45,583 nucleotides of DNA from a virus: IMG/VR virus record IMGVR_UViG_3300028802_000025, positions 1-45,583 of that record; one strand, 5' to 3'. Every line of letters begins with the position of its first letter. Within the stretch, counting starts at the first letter, position 1. The notes beneath the pieces are model-generated. The model had not been told where the DNA came from. It did not search any database and saw nothing but the letters and a program-made list of their open reading frames with translations. Shown in pieces: positions 37,587 to 44,936 of the stretch. The position numbers were made by a program, and so were the translations under genes.

Positions 37587-38344
37587 TGGAGCCTTACTAC
37601 GAGGACGCCGACGCCGTGCTCTACCTCGGCGACATGCGCCAGGTCCTGCCGGTGCTCGACGTAGCCGCCGACTGCGTGATCGCCGACCCACCGTACGGCG
37701 AGACGTCACTGGCGTGGGATCGGTGGCCTTCCGGCTGGCCTGATGCGCTGATCGGCGCGGCCCGCTCGATGTGGTGCTTCGGCTCGATGCGCATGTTCCT
37801 AACGCGCCGCGACGAATTCACGTCCTGGCAGCTCAGCCAGGACCTTGTCATCGAGAAGGGCGCCGGGGCGGGCATGCACAACGACCGCTTCCGCCGCGTC
37901 CACGAACTGGTCACACATTGGTACCGGGGCCGCTGGGACGCCATCTGGAAAGAGCCGCAACGCGAGCCGGAAGCGCCCGACGCGCGACCCGGCAAGGCGA
38001 TCAAGAGCCACATGCCTGTCACCCACGGCGCGTATGGCAAGCCGAGCATCTGGCTGCCGACCGATACCCGCCTCATGCGGTCGGTGCTGCGCACGCCCTC
38101 GATGCGCGGTCAGGCGCTGCATCCGACCGAGAAGGCCGGGCGGATCCTCACCCCGCTGATCGAGTACGCCTCACCGCCCGGCGGCCTGATCCTCGACCCG
38201 TTCGCCGGCTCCGGCTCGACCGCTGTCGCCGCCCGACTGCTTGGCCGCCGTGCCGTGCTGATCGAGGCCGACGAAAAGTACTGCGAGCTGATCGCCAAGC
38301 GCCTTTGTCAGGGCGTTCTTCCGTTCGGAATGGAGGGTGCCTGA
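37586..38344 (+). CDS. DNA methyltransferase (N6-adenine/N4-cytosine, orphan)
   Basis: A 252-aa SAM-dependent DNA methylase. ATG 37586 is chosen because it overlaps the preceding stop. The catalytic motif DPPYGE is at 34-39 and the SAM-binding DPFAGSGSTAVAARLLGRRA starts near 204, so the catalytic motif comes first (beta-type order). HPTEKAGRILTPLIEYAS precedes it as usual. No restriction partner is seen, so it probably protects phage DNA from host restriction or marks it for control. The target sequence cannot be read from the protein. Confidence 0.9.
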   Translation: MEPYYEDADAVLYLGDMRQVLPVLDVAADCVIADPPYGETSLAWDRWPSGWPDALIGAARSMWCFGSMRMFLTRRDEFTSWQLSQDLVIEKGAGAGMHNDRFRRVHELVTHWYRGRWDAIWKEPQREPEAPDARPGKAIKSHMPVTHGAYGKPSIWLPTDTRLMRSVLRTPSMRGQALHPTEKAGRILTPLIEYASPPGGLILDPFAGSGSTAVAARLLGRRAVLIEADEKYCELIAKRLCQGVLPFGMEGA

Positions 38345-38368
38345 CACCGGCCGAACCGTTCCGATAGC

Positions 38369-38391
38369 GGCCGGGTCTGATACGCCCGGCC
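38369..38391 (+). terminator. Hairpin after the methyltransferase gene
   Basis: GGCCGGG and CCCGGCC pair around a 9-base loop, 25 bp after the stop, then TATTC. It would separate the methyltransferase transcript from the replication genes. Confidence 0.5.
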
Positions 38392-38588
38392 TATTCGGCC
38401 ATCCCCACCAGTGCGAGCGTTTCCGAGGTATACGGGTGATCAGAAATACAGAGGGAATCGGCGCGGCGGAGATCGAAAGCCGCCTGTCGCTGAGAGAATT
38501 GGGGTGCCCGGGAAAGGCGCTTGCGACGCCAGATCCCGGGACTAAGGCACGTCCCGATTCGCCTCACGAACCGGAAGGAGCCCTAGGC
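38392..38588 (+). promoter_or_regulatory. Leader region of the replication genes with alternative hairpins
   Basis: Two mutually exclusive stems: CCCGGGA (38507-38513) with TCCCGGG (38534-38540), nested over GGCG/CGCC, versus CGGGAC (38537-38542) with GTCCCG (38551-38556). TATACG at 38429-38434 could be a weak -10, but no good -35 is visible. A GGAAGGAG ribosome site follows just before GTG 38589. The arrangement suggests attenuation or RNA control of replication. Less GC-rich than the neighbouring genes. Confidence 0.5.
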
Positions 38589-38669
38589 GTGACTATGCCA
38601 TGGGTGAGCCCTCTGTGGCTCCAACGCAACGCTGTGCAGTTCGCCACCGCTCGGATGGGTGGCATCTGA
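38589..38669 (+). CDS. Possible 26-residue leader peptide
   Basis: GTG 38589 has a strong GGAAGGAG eight bases or so upstream. The peptide (about 26 aa, start TMPWVSPLWLQRNAV) ends at a TGA that shares a base with the ATG of the replication initiator (38669). This would couple translation of the initiator to the leader. A longer reading of the same frame from GTG 38337 is less likely. Confidence 0.5.
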   Translation: MTMPWVSPLWLQRNAVQFATARMGGI

Positions 38670-39847
38670 TGGCCCGATCCGAAGCGCGACTGCTCGTCTC
38701 GATCTGGGACGACCCCGACTTCCTCGCTCTGTCGCCGATGTCGCAGCGGATGTACATGTTCCTCATCTCGCAGCCCGACCTGGCCCACGACGGCGTCATT
38801 GCCCTGCGCGAGCGCCGCTGGTCGAAGAAGGCCGCTGGCCTCTCCGTCGAGCGAGTGACCGACACCCTCGACGAGTTGTCCACAGCCCGCTTCGTAGTTG
38901 TGGACGCCGATACCGAAGAGCTGCTCATACGGTCGTTCATCAGGGGAGACAAGGTCTACCGGCAGCCGAACGTGCTCATGTCGGCCGCCGATCATTTGGC
39001 CACGGTCAGCAGCCGCGAGATCCACGCCGTCATCGCCGCAGAGTTGGCGCGGATCGCCGACATGAACGACGTTCCCGAGGGTTCTCGGAAGGCTTTCGCC
39101 CAGATCGTCGCCGTCGCCGAGAAGGGTTCCCGTAACCCTTCCCCGAAGGGTCCCGGGGATGGCAAGGCTTCCGGGAACCCTTCGGTGAACCCTTCCAGCG
39201 GTGAATCACCGTCCGCTGACGATCCTGTGACTGCAAGCGATGGCCCCCAAGTTTCCGCAGGTGATAAGGGTTCCCGGAACCCTTCCGCTAACCCTTCCGG
39301 CAAGGGATGTCCAAGATCTCCCGGGGAACGGGGAATGGTTACGGCCGTAGGTAGTGCTTCCCCGTACCCCGTACCTCGATCCCCGGTCCCCGTTCCCCGG
39401 GAGCTCCCTCCGGTCGCTCCCCCCGCGCTCGCTTCGCTCGACGCGGCGTCGACGGGACAAGTCGAACTCTTCGTCGTCGAGAATTCCGATCTCGACGTTC
39501 CCGAACCGGAAAACGCAGGCCAGCTCACCCGGCAATGGATCGACTACTGCACCGAAAACGAACTCAAGCTCACGAGCACGGCGATAAAGCGCTACGGGCG
39601 GCACATCAAAAACGCGCTCGCTCAAGGCTTCGAGATTCGGATCATCAAGCACGCCCTCGCTGAAATGTTTCGGGACAAGGTCGTCAGCCGCCCGGCGCTA
39701 TTGGAGAACTACCTGATCCGCGTCCAGCAGGGACCGGAGCTTCCGCCGCAGCGGCTCACCCAGCACCAGGCCGCCGCCGAACGCCTCGCCCCACCCGGCA
39801 AGACCGCCACCGAGCAGCTCTACGACACCCTGACGAGGCCCGCGTGA
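38669..39847 (+). CDS. Replication initiator-like protein
   Basis: A 392-aa protein. ATG 38669 is chosen because related proteins begin with the pattern MARSEARLLVSIWDDPDF and because the upstream leader stop overlaps it. Residues 1-130 form a winged-helix domain (ALSPMSQRMYMFLISQPDLAHDGVIALRERRW in part; ATVSSREIHAVIAAELARIAD). Residues 155-260 are a low-complexity linker with repeated GSRNPS/NPSVNPS whose DNA forms iterons. C-terminal 280-390 is helical, DnaD-like. Probably binds the origin and loads helicase with the following gene, like lambda O. Confidence 0.78.
   Translation: MARSEARLLVSIWDDPDFLALSPMSQRMYMFLISQPDLAHDGVIALRERRWSKKAAGLSVERVTDTLDELSTARFVVVDADTEELLIRSFIRGDKVYRQPNVLMSAADHLATVSSREIHAVIAAELARIADMNDVPEGSRKAFAQIVAVAEKGSRNPSPKGPGDGKASGNPSVNPSSGESPSADDPVTASDGPQVSAGDKGSRNPSANPSGKGCPRSPGERGMVTAVGSASPYPVPRSPVPVPRELPPVAPPALASLDAASTGQVELFVVENSDLDVPEPENAGQLTRQWIDYCTENELKLTSTAIKRYGRHIKNALAQGFEIRIIKHALAEMFRDKVVSRPALLENYLIRVQQGPELPPQRLTQHQAAAERLAPPGKTATEQLYDTLTRPA
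39122..39296. repeat. Iteron cluster, candidate replication origin
   Basis: AACCCTT occurs five times forward (39134, 39176, 39188, 39278, 39290) and twice reversed as AAGGGTT (39122, 39266). Two full inverted units, AAGGGTT-N5-AACCCTT, lie at 39122-39140 and 39266-39284. They are inside the linker part of the initiator gene, as in lambda where the origin lies inside O. Confidence 0.65.
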
Positions 39848-40299
39848 ACACCGACGAGATCCGCGAACTGATCGGCGTCTGCGTCGCCACGTATCGGCAG
39901 CCCGCCGACCCGCGCGACGAGATGATCTGGACCGCCACCCTCGGCGACCTGCCCTTCGGCCTCGCCCGCCAAGCCGTCGTCGAATGGGCCCGGTCGTCGC
40001 CGTACTGGCCGCGACCCGCCGACCTGCGCGAGCGGGCCCGGCTCATCGACGCCCAGCAGCAGCGCGAGCAGGCCAAGCGCAAGCAGCTCGCCGGGCGAAC
40101 CGAGGCAGTCGAAGAAGCGATCCGCAGCCAGCAGGCCAGCTCCCGCACCGGCGCGAACATGGTCCGCCACGTCCTCGGCCGCCTCAAGGACGCGGGCAGC
40201 GACCCGCAGAACGGCAAGTTCCTCGGGGCCGAACGCTGCGCCGACGTCGCCGAGGAAGCCGTCAAGGAATGGCTCGACCGAACCCGCGAGGCGTCGTGA
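39844..40299 (+). CDS. Helicase-loader-like protein
   Basis: A 151-aa protein, GTG 39844, coupled to the initiator. The N-terminal block ATYRQPADPRDEMIWTATLGDL followed by ARQAVVEWARSSPYWPRPADLRERA is a conserved pattern of actinophage proteins located after the initiator. Middle: charged helix; end: VADVAEEAVKEWL-type helices. Role as loader or primosome partner is inferred from context, like lambda P. Confidence 0.7.
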   Translation: MNTDEIRELIGVCVATYRQPADPRDEMIWTATLGDLPFGLARQAVVEWARSSPYWPRPADLRERARLIDAQQQREQAKRKQLAGRTEAVEEAIRSQQASSRTGANMVRHVLGRLKDAGSDPQNGKFLGAERCADVAEEAVKEWLDRTREAS

Positions 40300-40339
40300 G
40301 CCTCGCCACCGTCACCCCGATCCGATCCCGGAGGCCCGC

Positions 40340-40867
40340 ATGATCACCGAACGCCCGACGCCCGTGCTCTACCTCGACATCGACGGCACCGTCCGGCAGG
40401 GCAAGGACGACGCCCTCGGCCGGTTCGTCAACGGCCCCGAAGACGTCGTCGTGTTCCCCGAGGCCGTCGAGATGATGCGCCGCTGGAAGCAGGGCGGCGG
40501 CCGGATCATCGGCGTCAGCAACCAGGGCGGCATCGCTCTCGGCATCGTGGACGAGCGTCAGGTCGCCGCCGCCATGGTCGCAACCTACGCGCAGGCCGAG
40601 CAGCTCTTCGACAAGATCGCCTACTGCAAGCACCACCCCGACGCCCCGCACCCGGAGATGGCGCGCTGCTGGTGTCGCAAGCCCAAGGCCGGGCTGCTCA
40701 TCGAATCGGCGCTCGACCTCGCAGCCCAGCACCCCGGCGAGATCTACCCGCCGTACATGGGCCTCATGGTCGGCGACCGGTCCGAGGACGAGGCATGCGC
40801 CGAGGCCGCCGGGCTGGACTTCCAGTGGGCCGCCGACTGGCGCGCGCAAGCCGAGGTGACCCCGTGA
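40340..40867 (+). CDS. HAD-family phosphatase (HisB-N/GmhB/PNKP-3'-phosphatase type)
   Basis: A 175-aa enzyme. Motif I is LYLDIDGTV with the nucleophile D13 and D15; motif II is GVSNQGG near 64; a lysine in CRKPKAGLL near 115 is motif III; motif IV is MVGDRSED near 148. A Cys/His loop (CKHHPDAPHPEMARCWC, about 99-115) is the zinc site found in GmhB/HisB-N and related phosphatases. Substrate could be a sugar or nucleotide phosphate or a DNA 3'-phosphate. Starts at ATG 40340. Confidence 0.85.
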   Translation: MITERPTPVLYLDIDGTVRQGKDDALGRFVNGPEDVVVFPEAVEMMRRWKQGGGRIIGVSNQGGIALGIVDERQVAAAMVATYAQAEQLFDKIAYCKHHPDAPHPEMARCWCRKPKAGLLIESALDLAAQHPGEIYPPYMGLMVGDRSEDEACAEAAGLDFQWAADWRAQAEVTP

Positions 40868-40941
40868 CCTGCCGGCCGACCTGCGTCAAGCCCAGCCCCA
40901 CCAACGCCCACTGCCGACCCGCGTCAGGAGAGACCACGTGA
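40864..40941 (+). CDS. Tiny Cys-rich peptide, possibly a truncated zinc protein
   Basis: A possible 25-aa peptide, GTG 40864, overlapping both neighbours by four bases. It contains C-x3-C then KPSPTNAHC, the typical N-terminal pattern of a longer phage zinc protein, but stops just after it. Probably a remnant or minimal form. Confidence 0.45.
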   Translation: MTCRPTCVKPSPTNAHCRPASGETT

Positions 40942-41333
40942 TCACGAACCTCACCCCGCACCCGATCCGCATCTACGGCTGGGACGTCCCCGACCGGTTC
41001 AACCTCGGCGACCACGAGCCCCTGACCGTCATCGAGCCGTCCGGGACCGTCGCCCGCATCGGTGAGATCGAACTCGGAGGAGGCGGACTCCTGCGCGGCT
41101 GCGACGCCCCCGTTGAGCTGGTCGAATACCGGCACGCCAACGGGCTCCCGCCCAAGTACGAGAACTGGGACAAGAACACCGACTGGTACGTCGTCTCCCT
41201 CGCCCTGGCGCTGGCCTGCGGCAACCCCGACGACAAGATCAGCTTCCGCAACGACCTGCTCGTGCCGTTCCGTGAGATCCGCAACCCCGAGGGCACCGTC
41301 ATCGGCTGCCGGACCCTGGCGCTGCCGGTATGA
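40938..41333 (+). CDS. Conserved phage hypothetical protein
   Basis: A 131-aa protein, GTG 40938 after AGGAGAG. It begins NLTPHPIRIYGWD, an opening found in many phage proteins of unknown function, then IEPSGTVARIGE, VELVEYRHANGLPP, and a C-terminal helix ending with VIGCRTLALPV. Predicted mixed beta/alpha fold. Coupled (ATGA) to the next gene. Confidence 0.7.
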   Translation: MITNLTPHPIRIYGWDVPDRFNLGDHEPLTVIEPSGTVARIGEIELGGGGLLRGCDAPVELVEYRHANGLPPKYENWDKNTDWYVVSLALALACGNPDDKISFRNDLLVPFREIRNPEGTVIGCRTLALPV

Positions 41334-41500
41334 CCGACGACCCGTTCCGCTGCACCTGCCCGGCGATCAGGAACCCGACCGACCCGCCGGACCTGATCTT
41401 CGGGCGGCCACGAGCGGCGAAGGACTGCCCGGCCCACCGAGCGCGGTACATCGCGCAGCAATACGAGATCGAGCGCCTCGCCCGCGAGCCCACCCCGTGA
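41330..41500 (+). CDS. Small Cys/His protein
   Basis: A 56-aa protein, ATG 41330 overlapping the preceding stop. CTC near the N-terminus and CPAH near residue 33 could bind zinc; the end is a charged helix (RYIAQQYEIERLAREP). Unknown function. Confidence 0.58.
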   Translation: MTDDPFRCTCPAIRNPTDPPDLIFGRPRAAKDCPAHRARYIAQQYEIERLAREPTP

Positions 41501-41546
41501 GCCGCCACGCCGGCGCCAACCCACCCGACAGCTGGAGGACCGCACC

Positions 41547-41741
41547 ATGACCGTCAGCGACAAGCCGTGCTCCTGCGGCGACCCCTACTGCCCCTGGAAT
41601 GCCGCCGGTGAAGTCCTCGCCGAGCTCGGCTGGTACCGGCCGTCCCGCAGGCCCATCGCCGGAGCGGAGCCGCTCTCGAAGCCGTGGACCGCCGCCGAGC
41701 ACCAAGCCCGCCTCGCCGCCGAGCCCAAGGAGACGCCGTGA
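41547..41741 (+). CDS. Small Cys-rich protein
   Basis: A 64-aa protein, ATG 41547 with GGAGG at 41534-41538. The start has CSCGDPYCPW, a metal-binding cluster; a helix (AAGEVLAELGWY) and an Ala/Glu-rich end follow. Coupled by four bases to the next GTG. Confidence 0.62.
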   Translation: MTVSDKPCSCGDPYCPWNAAGEVLAELGWYRPSRRPIAGAEPLSKPWTAAEHQARLAAEPKETP

Positions 41742-42043
41742 CGTACCGCGTCGGCAACCACCAGCCGCAGAACATCTACCGCGACGACCAGTACATCGGC
41801 GTCATGTTCACCGCCGAAGACGCGGCCGAGGTCGTCGAGGCGATGAACGAGCGGGAGGCCGAGGACAGGCGCGAGGTCGAGCAGGCAAATGCCAGGTTCG
41901 ACGAATGGGCCGACGTGCGCCGCCGCATAGTCAACCGAGCCGAGCACCGGCCGTCCAGCCTCGGCGACGGACTCGGCTACGGCCCCTGCGTCGGATGCGG
42001 CGAACTCTGGCCCTGCAAGCCCTCTCGGGGTGAGCGGCCGTGA
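41738..42043 (+). CDS. Conserved actinophage hypothetical protein
   Basis: A 101-aa protein, GTG 41738. The opening YRVGNHQPQNIYRDDQYIGVMF is a conserved actinophage pattern; then a coiled-coil helix (EVVEAMNEREAEDRREVEQANARF in part) and a C-terminal CVGCGELWPC zinc-like cluster. Function unknown. Confidence 0.7.
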   Translation: MTYRVGNHQPQNIYRDDQYIGVMFTAEDAAEVVEAMNEREAEDRREVEQANARFDEWADVRRRIVNRAEHRPSSLGDGLGYGPCVGCGELWPCKPSRGERP

Positions 42044-42369
42044 CCGACCTGCGCGACCAGCTCGCCGACTTCGAAACCACCGCACGCCGCCCACGACCCA
42101 TCTGCCACCCCAACCGCAGGCACAAAGCCCGCCGCCTCTGCGCAGGCTGCTACGAACACCACATGGACGCAGGCACCCTCGACCAGTTCCCGCGCATCCG
42201 CAGGCCCGACGCCGAAATCATCGCCACCTACCGCCGCCTGCGCGCCCAAGGCCACAGCTTCCGCTACGTCGCCCACACCCTCGGCATGACCTTCGACGGC
42301 CTCAACAAGGCCTACTACCGCGCCGTCGCCGCCGGCGCCCTCACCCCCGACCGGAGGACCACGACGTGA
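42040..42369 (+). CDS. Zinc-site plus HTH protein, likely regulator
   Basis: A 109-aa protein, GTG 42040. CHPNRRHKARRLCAGCYEHH (about 22-41) is a zinc site; a helix-turn-helix-like part follows: AEIIATYRRLRAQGHSFRYVAHTLGMTFDG in part. Basic overall. It is probably DNA-binding; its place late in the early operon would suit a late-gene regulator, but this is inferred. Confidence 0.68.
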   Translation: MTDLRDQLADFETTARRPRPICHPNRRHKARRLCAGCYEHHMDAGTLDQFPRIRRPDAEIIATYRRLRAQGHSFRYVAHTLGMTFDGLNKAYYRAVAAGALTPDRRTTT

Positions 42370-42566
42370 GCGTCACCGTCACCGTGCTCCACCTCGTCGC
42401 AGGCACCGTCACCCGCGCCACCCACACCGGCCAGCAAGTCACCGTCCAGCACTTCCCCGACGGCCTCGCCCACATCCAGACCTACCGCGACGGCCGCCTC
42501 TCCCACGCCGTCAGCTACCGCACCGCCGAAGTCGTCACCCGCGAATTCGACCTGGAGGACGCGTGA
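42366..42566 (+). CDS. Small beta-rich protein
   Basis: A 66-aa protein, GTG 42366. Alternating strands (TVTVLHLVAGTVTRATHTG; VTVQHFPDGLAHIQTYRDG) predict a small beta sheet. No family recognised. Coupled at both ends. Confidence 0.6.
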   Translation: MSVTVTVLHLVAGTVTRATHTGQQVTVQHFPDGLAHIQTYRDGRLSHAVSYRTAEVVTREFDLEDA

Positions 42567-42886
42567 GCATCGCCGACCAGATCATCGAACAAGGGCCGTT
42601 CCCCCCCGGTGAGACCTTCACCGTCCACTGCTCACCCGCCGAGATCAACGAACTCCGCGCCGAACTCATCACCGGACGCGGCGTGAGCAGGTACGAGGAA
42701 TGGCGGGTCACCGGCACCTGGACTGGGCAGCTGCTCGAGAAGACGTTCCTGCCCGACGACGGCTACTCCCAGCCCGAGACCGACGCCCGCGCCTTCATCG
42801 CCCGACAGGCCAACGACCCCAACTGGACCGACGGCCCGCACCTGCACAAACGCACCGTCACCGTCACCGACTGGGAGGACGCGTGA
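42563..42886 (+). CDS. Hypothetical protein
   Basis: A 107-aa protein, GTG 42563. Acidic, mixed fold: TFTVHCSPAEINELRAELI, YEEWRVTGTWTGQLLE, ARAFIARQANDPNW and a closing strand RTVTVTDWEDA. Function unknown. Coupled to the next gene. Confidence 0.62.
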   Translation: MSIADQIIEQGPFPPGETFTVHCSPAEINELRAELITGRGVSRYEEWRVTGTWTGQLLEKTFLPDDGYSQPETDARAFIARQANDPNWTDGPHLHKRTVTVTDWEDA

Positions 42887-43098
42887 CCACGATCAACTGG
42901 GTTTACGCGACCAGCTACAGCGGCTGGGACATCTCCTGGGCCGGGTTCTTCGGCGGCCTACCGAAGCTCACCGTCGTCTGCGGCAACTGCGGGCGACACT
43001 CCAAGAGCAGGGCCACCGAGTCCACCGATCGCCGAGTGTTCGTCTGGTGCCAGCACTGCGGCATCGCGAACGTGGCGCGCGGGCTGGTAGTCGCGTGA
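42883..43098 (+). CDS. Zinc-ribbon protein
   Basis: A 71-aa protein, GTG 42883. CGNCGRHS and CQHCGIAN form a four-Cys zinc ribbon at about 33-62, preceded by an aromatic N-terminus (NWVYATSYSGWDISWAGFF). Likely a nucleic-acid- or protein-binding ribbon. Confidence 0.7.
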   Translation: MTTINWVYATSYSGWDISWAGFFGGLPKLTVVCGNCGRHSKSRATESTDRRVFVWCQHCGIANVARGLVVA

Positions 43099-44015
43099 GC
43101 GCCACCTGCCTCCGCTGCGAGCGTCCGATGGCCGACCAGGCCTACGCGTGCTCGCCCTGCGCCAACCGGGCCGCCGAGCAGCTGCGCCTCATCTGCGACA
43201 TGCTGCCCGCGGCGAGGGACGTCGCGCACGGGCTCAGCCGGCGCGGTGGCGGCGGGAACGCCAGCGGCAAGCCGGGCTCGCAGATCCCCATCGACCTCAC
43301 GGCCATGGCCAAGCTGGACGCGGTGGAGCGGGAGCTGGGCACGTGGGTTCGGCATGTGGCCGAGGAGCGTGGGCTGAAGATGCCGCAGGCCGGGACGTAC
43401 TCGGTGTACGCGATGGCCGACGACCCGATCCAGTTCGCGGCGTTGTGGCTCACCGAGCACCTCGAGTGGTGGCGGCACCGGCCCGAGGTCGCGGAGTTCC
43501 TGACCGACGTGGACGCCTGCGCGCGGGTCGTGGCCGGGATCGCGCGGGGACCAGCGCCGCAGAAGTACCTCGGGCCGTGCGGGGCCACGTGGGACATCGG
43601 GACTCTCGGCAATCCTGACCAGACGCTCGCCTGCGAAGGCGACATTTACGCCCGCGAGGGTGCCCAGAACGGCCGCTGCCGGACTTGCGGGGCCGAGGTG
43701 GCATCCGAGGACCGCCGGGCCTGGCTGGACGCTGAGGTGAGGGCTCACGCCTTCCGGGCCGCTGAGATCGCCAACGCCTACGGGATCAACGTCAAGACCA
43801 TCCGGTCCTGGGCCACCGACCGCCAAGCCCGCTACGACCACAGCGGCACCTGCGTCCAAGCCGCACGGCCCGCCAAGCTCCACCCGCACGGCTGGGACCG
43901 CGACCAGAGGCCGCTGTTCCTCGTCGGAGACGTCCTCGACCTCGCCGCACAAGAGGCGGCACGACGCGAAGAAGCACGGGCCGAGAGAGCCCGTCGGAAG
44001 GAGCAGGCAGCATGA
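43095..44015 (+). CDS. Zinc-ribbon/HTH phage protein
   Basis: A 306-aa protein, GTG 43095. N-terminal zinc ribbon CLRCERPM-ACSPC (residues 5-22); helical centre (AALWLTEHLEWWRHRPEV); a second zinc site, CGATWD and CRTCGAE, near 162-200; then an HTH near 215-240 (RAAEIANAYGINVKTIRSWA), and a charged C-terminal helix. This layout recurs in actinophage early regions. It is probably a DNA-binding regulator or replication accessory. Confidence 0.72.
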   Translation: MSATCLRCERPMADQAYACSPCANRAAEQLRLICDMLPAARDVAHGLSRRGGGGNASGKPGSQIPIDLTAMAKLDAVERELGTWVRHVAEERGLKMPQAGTYSVYAMADDPIQFAALWLTEHLEWWRHRPEVAEFLTDVDACARVVAGIARGPAPQKYLGPCGATWDIGTLGNPDQTLACEGDIYAREGAQNGRCRTCGAEVASEDRRAWLDAEVRAHAFRAAEIANAYGINVKTIRSWATDRQARYDHSGTCVQAARPAKLHPHGWDRDQRPLFLVGDVLDLAAQEAARREEARAERARRKEQAA

Positions 44016-44248
44016 ACGGCATGGAGTTGTACGTCGTCATGGTCAACGACCGGCACACCGACACCGACGCATACGTGTTCAGCACGCAGGAGGCTGCGCT
44101 GGACTTCGCCCGGCACACGGCTCAGGACTGGCTGGTCGAAGACCCGGAGCCGCCGACCGGATGGCTCTACTACGCCGAGCACCCGACCGAGGAGGACTCG
44201 ATCTGGGTTGAGCGCAAGTTCCTCGACGAGCCGGACCGGAAGGCGTGA
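44012..44248 (+). CDS. Conserved-type small hypothetical protein
   Basis: A 78-aa protein, ATG 44012 after GGAAGGAG. The pattern ELYVVMVNDRHTDTDAYVFST-QEAALDFA, ending WVERKFLDEP, is a familiar small phage alpha/beta protein, of unknown function. The 8-kb chain of coupled genes ends here. Confidence 0.68.
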   Translation: MNGMELYVVMVNDRHTDTDAYVFSTQEAALDFARHTAQDWLVEDPEPPTGWLYYAEHPTEEDSIWVERKFLDEPDRKA

Positions 44249-44261
44249 GCGGCGCGGTTGC

Positions 44262-44290
44262 TTGACAAGGTCAACCGTGCCCACCACACT
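44262..44290 (+). promoter_or_regulatory. Putative promoter with overlapping palindrome
   Basis: TTGACA (44262-44267) is an ideal -35; the best -10 at 17-base spacing is the weak CACACT (44285-44290). TTGAC-AAG-GTCAA (44262-44274) is a perfect inverted repeat over the -35. It precedes the right-end genes and, after circularisation, the late genes. Possible late or activator-dependent promoter. Confidence 0.5.
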
Positions 44291-44386
44291 GCATCCATCG
44301 CTCTGAGGTTTCTATAGCCTGAGACGCGGAACCTCGACCAGGCCTGGCCACTGAGCTGGGCCTTCGTCGTCTCCGGGGGTGAACAG

Positions 44387-44545
44387 GTGAGCAGCATGCA
44401 CGTCCTGAACCTCGTGCTCCTCATCCTGGGCGCCGTGTGCTTCCTGCTGGGCGCAGCCAACGTCGCCAGCAGGATCAACCTGGTCGCGCTCGGCCTGCTC
44501 TTCTGGATCCTGACCGTTCTCATCCCAGCCATCCAGAAGATCTGA
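44387..44545 (+). CDS. Small two-helix membrane protein
   Basis: A 52-aa protein. GTG 44387 is chosen for GGGGGTGA at 44375-44382; ATG 44396 is in frame. Two hydrophobic helices (LNLVLLILGAVCFLLGAA and NLVALGLLFWILTVLIPAI) are separated by a short polar turn. It could be a holin-like or other small membrane factor. The gene overlaps nothing and lies in its own small unit with the HNH gene. Confidence 0.62.
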   Translation: MSSMHVLNLVLLILGAVCFLLGAANVASRINLVALGLLFWILTVLIPAIQKI

Positions 44546-44562
44546 AGCTGCTGGGTGAAGCC

Positions 44563-44889
44563 ATGCCCCAGCGGCCATGCCTCGACTGTGGCCGGCTCAC
44601 CACCCGCGCTGGCTCCCGCTGCTCCACCTGCGCCAGCGCACGTAACCAGGCCAAGGACGCACAGCGCGGCAACCGGCACGAGCGCGGCTATGACGCCGAT
44701 CATGTCCGGCTGCGTGAGCAGTGGAAGCCGAAGGTAGAAGCCGGCCTAGTCGCCTGTGCACGCTGCGGCCTGCCGATTCAGCGCGATGCCGAATGGGCCC
44801 TCGACCACAACGACGAGCGCACCGGCTACCTCGGCCCAAGCCACAAGTACTGCAACAACCAAGCGGGCGGCCAAGCCGCACACCGCTGA
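44563..44889 (+). CDS. HNH endonuclease
   Basis: A 108-aa protein, ATG 44563. N-terminal CLDCGRL-RCSTC zinc knuckle, then ERGYDADHVRLREQW, CARCGLPI and the HNH core ALDHNDERTGYLGPSHKYCN (His/Asn/His pattern, about 83-102). Phage HNH enzymes next to the terminase often help cut cos DNA in packaging. It would be adjacent to the small terminase after circularisation. Confidence 0.88.
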   Translation: MPQRPCLDCGRLTTRAGSRCSTCASARNQAKDAQRGNRHERGYDADHVRLREQWKPKVEAGLVACARCGLPIQRDAEWALDHNDERTGYLGPSHKYCNNQAGGQAAHR

Positions 44890-44905
44890 CCCCAGCCAGC
44901 AAAGA

Positions 44906-44936
44906 AGCCCGGCGAGCGTGTCACCGCTCCCGGGCT
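44906..44936 (+). terminator. 12-bp stem-loop between the HNH genes
   Basis: AGCCCGG-(c)-GAGCG pairs with CGCTC-CCGGGCT around TGTCAC, with one bulged C. It follows the first HNH gene by 16 bp. No T-run. Confidence 0.55.

Noticed and set aside
38337-38588. Upstream extension of the leader-peptide frame to GTG 38337
   Set aside because: It crosses two strong hairpins and lacks sensible composition; the ribosome site at GTG 38589 is far better.
40296-40343. 15-codon frame between helicase-loader and phosphatase genes
   Set aside because: Overlaps at both ends but is too short to support; it may only be the ribosome-site spacer.
41497-41550. 17-codon frame between two small Cys-rich genes
   Set aside because: It mostly consists of the GGAGG ribosome site and spacer of the next gene.
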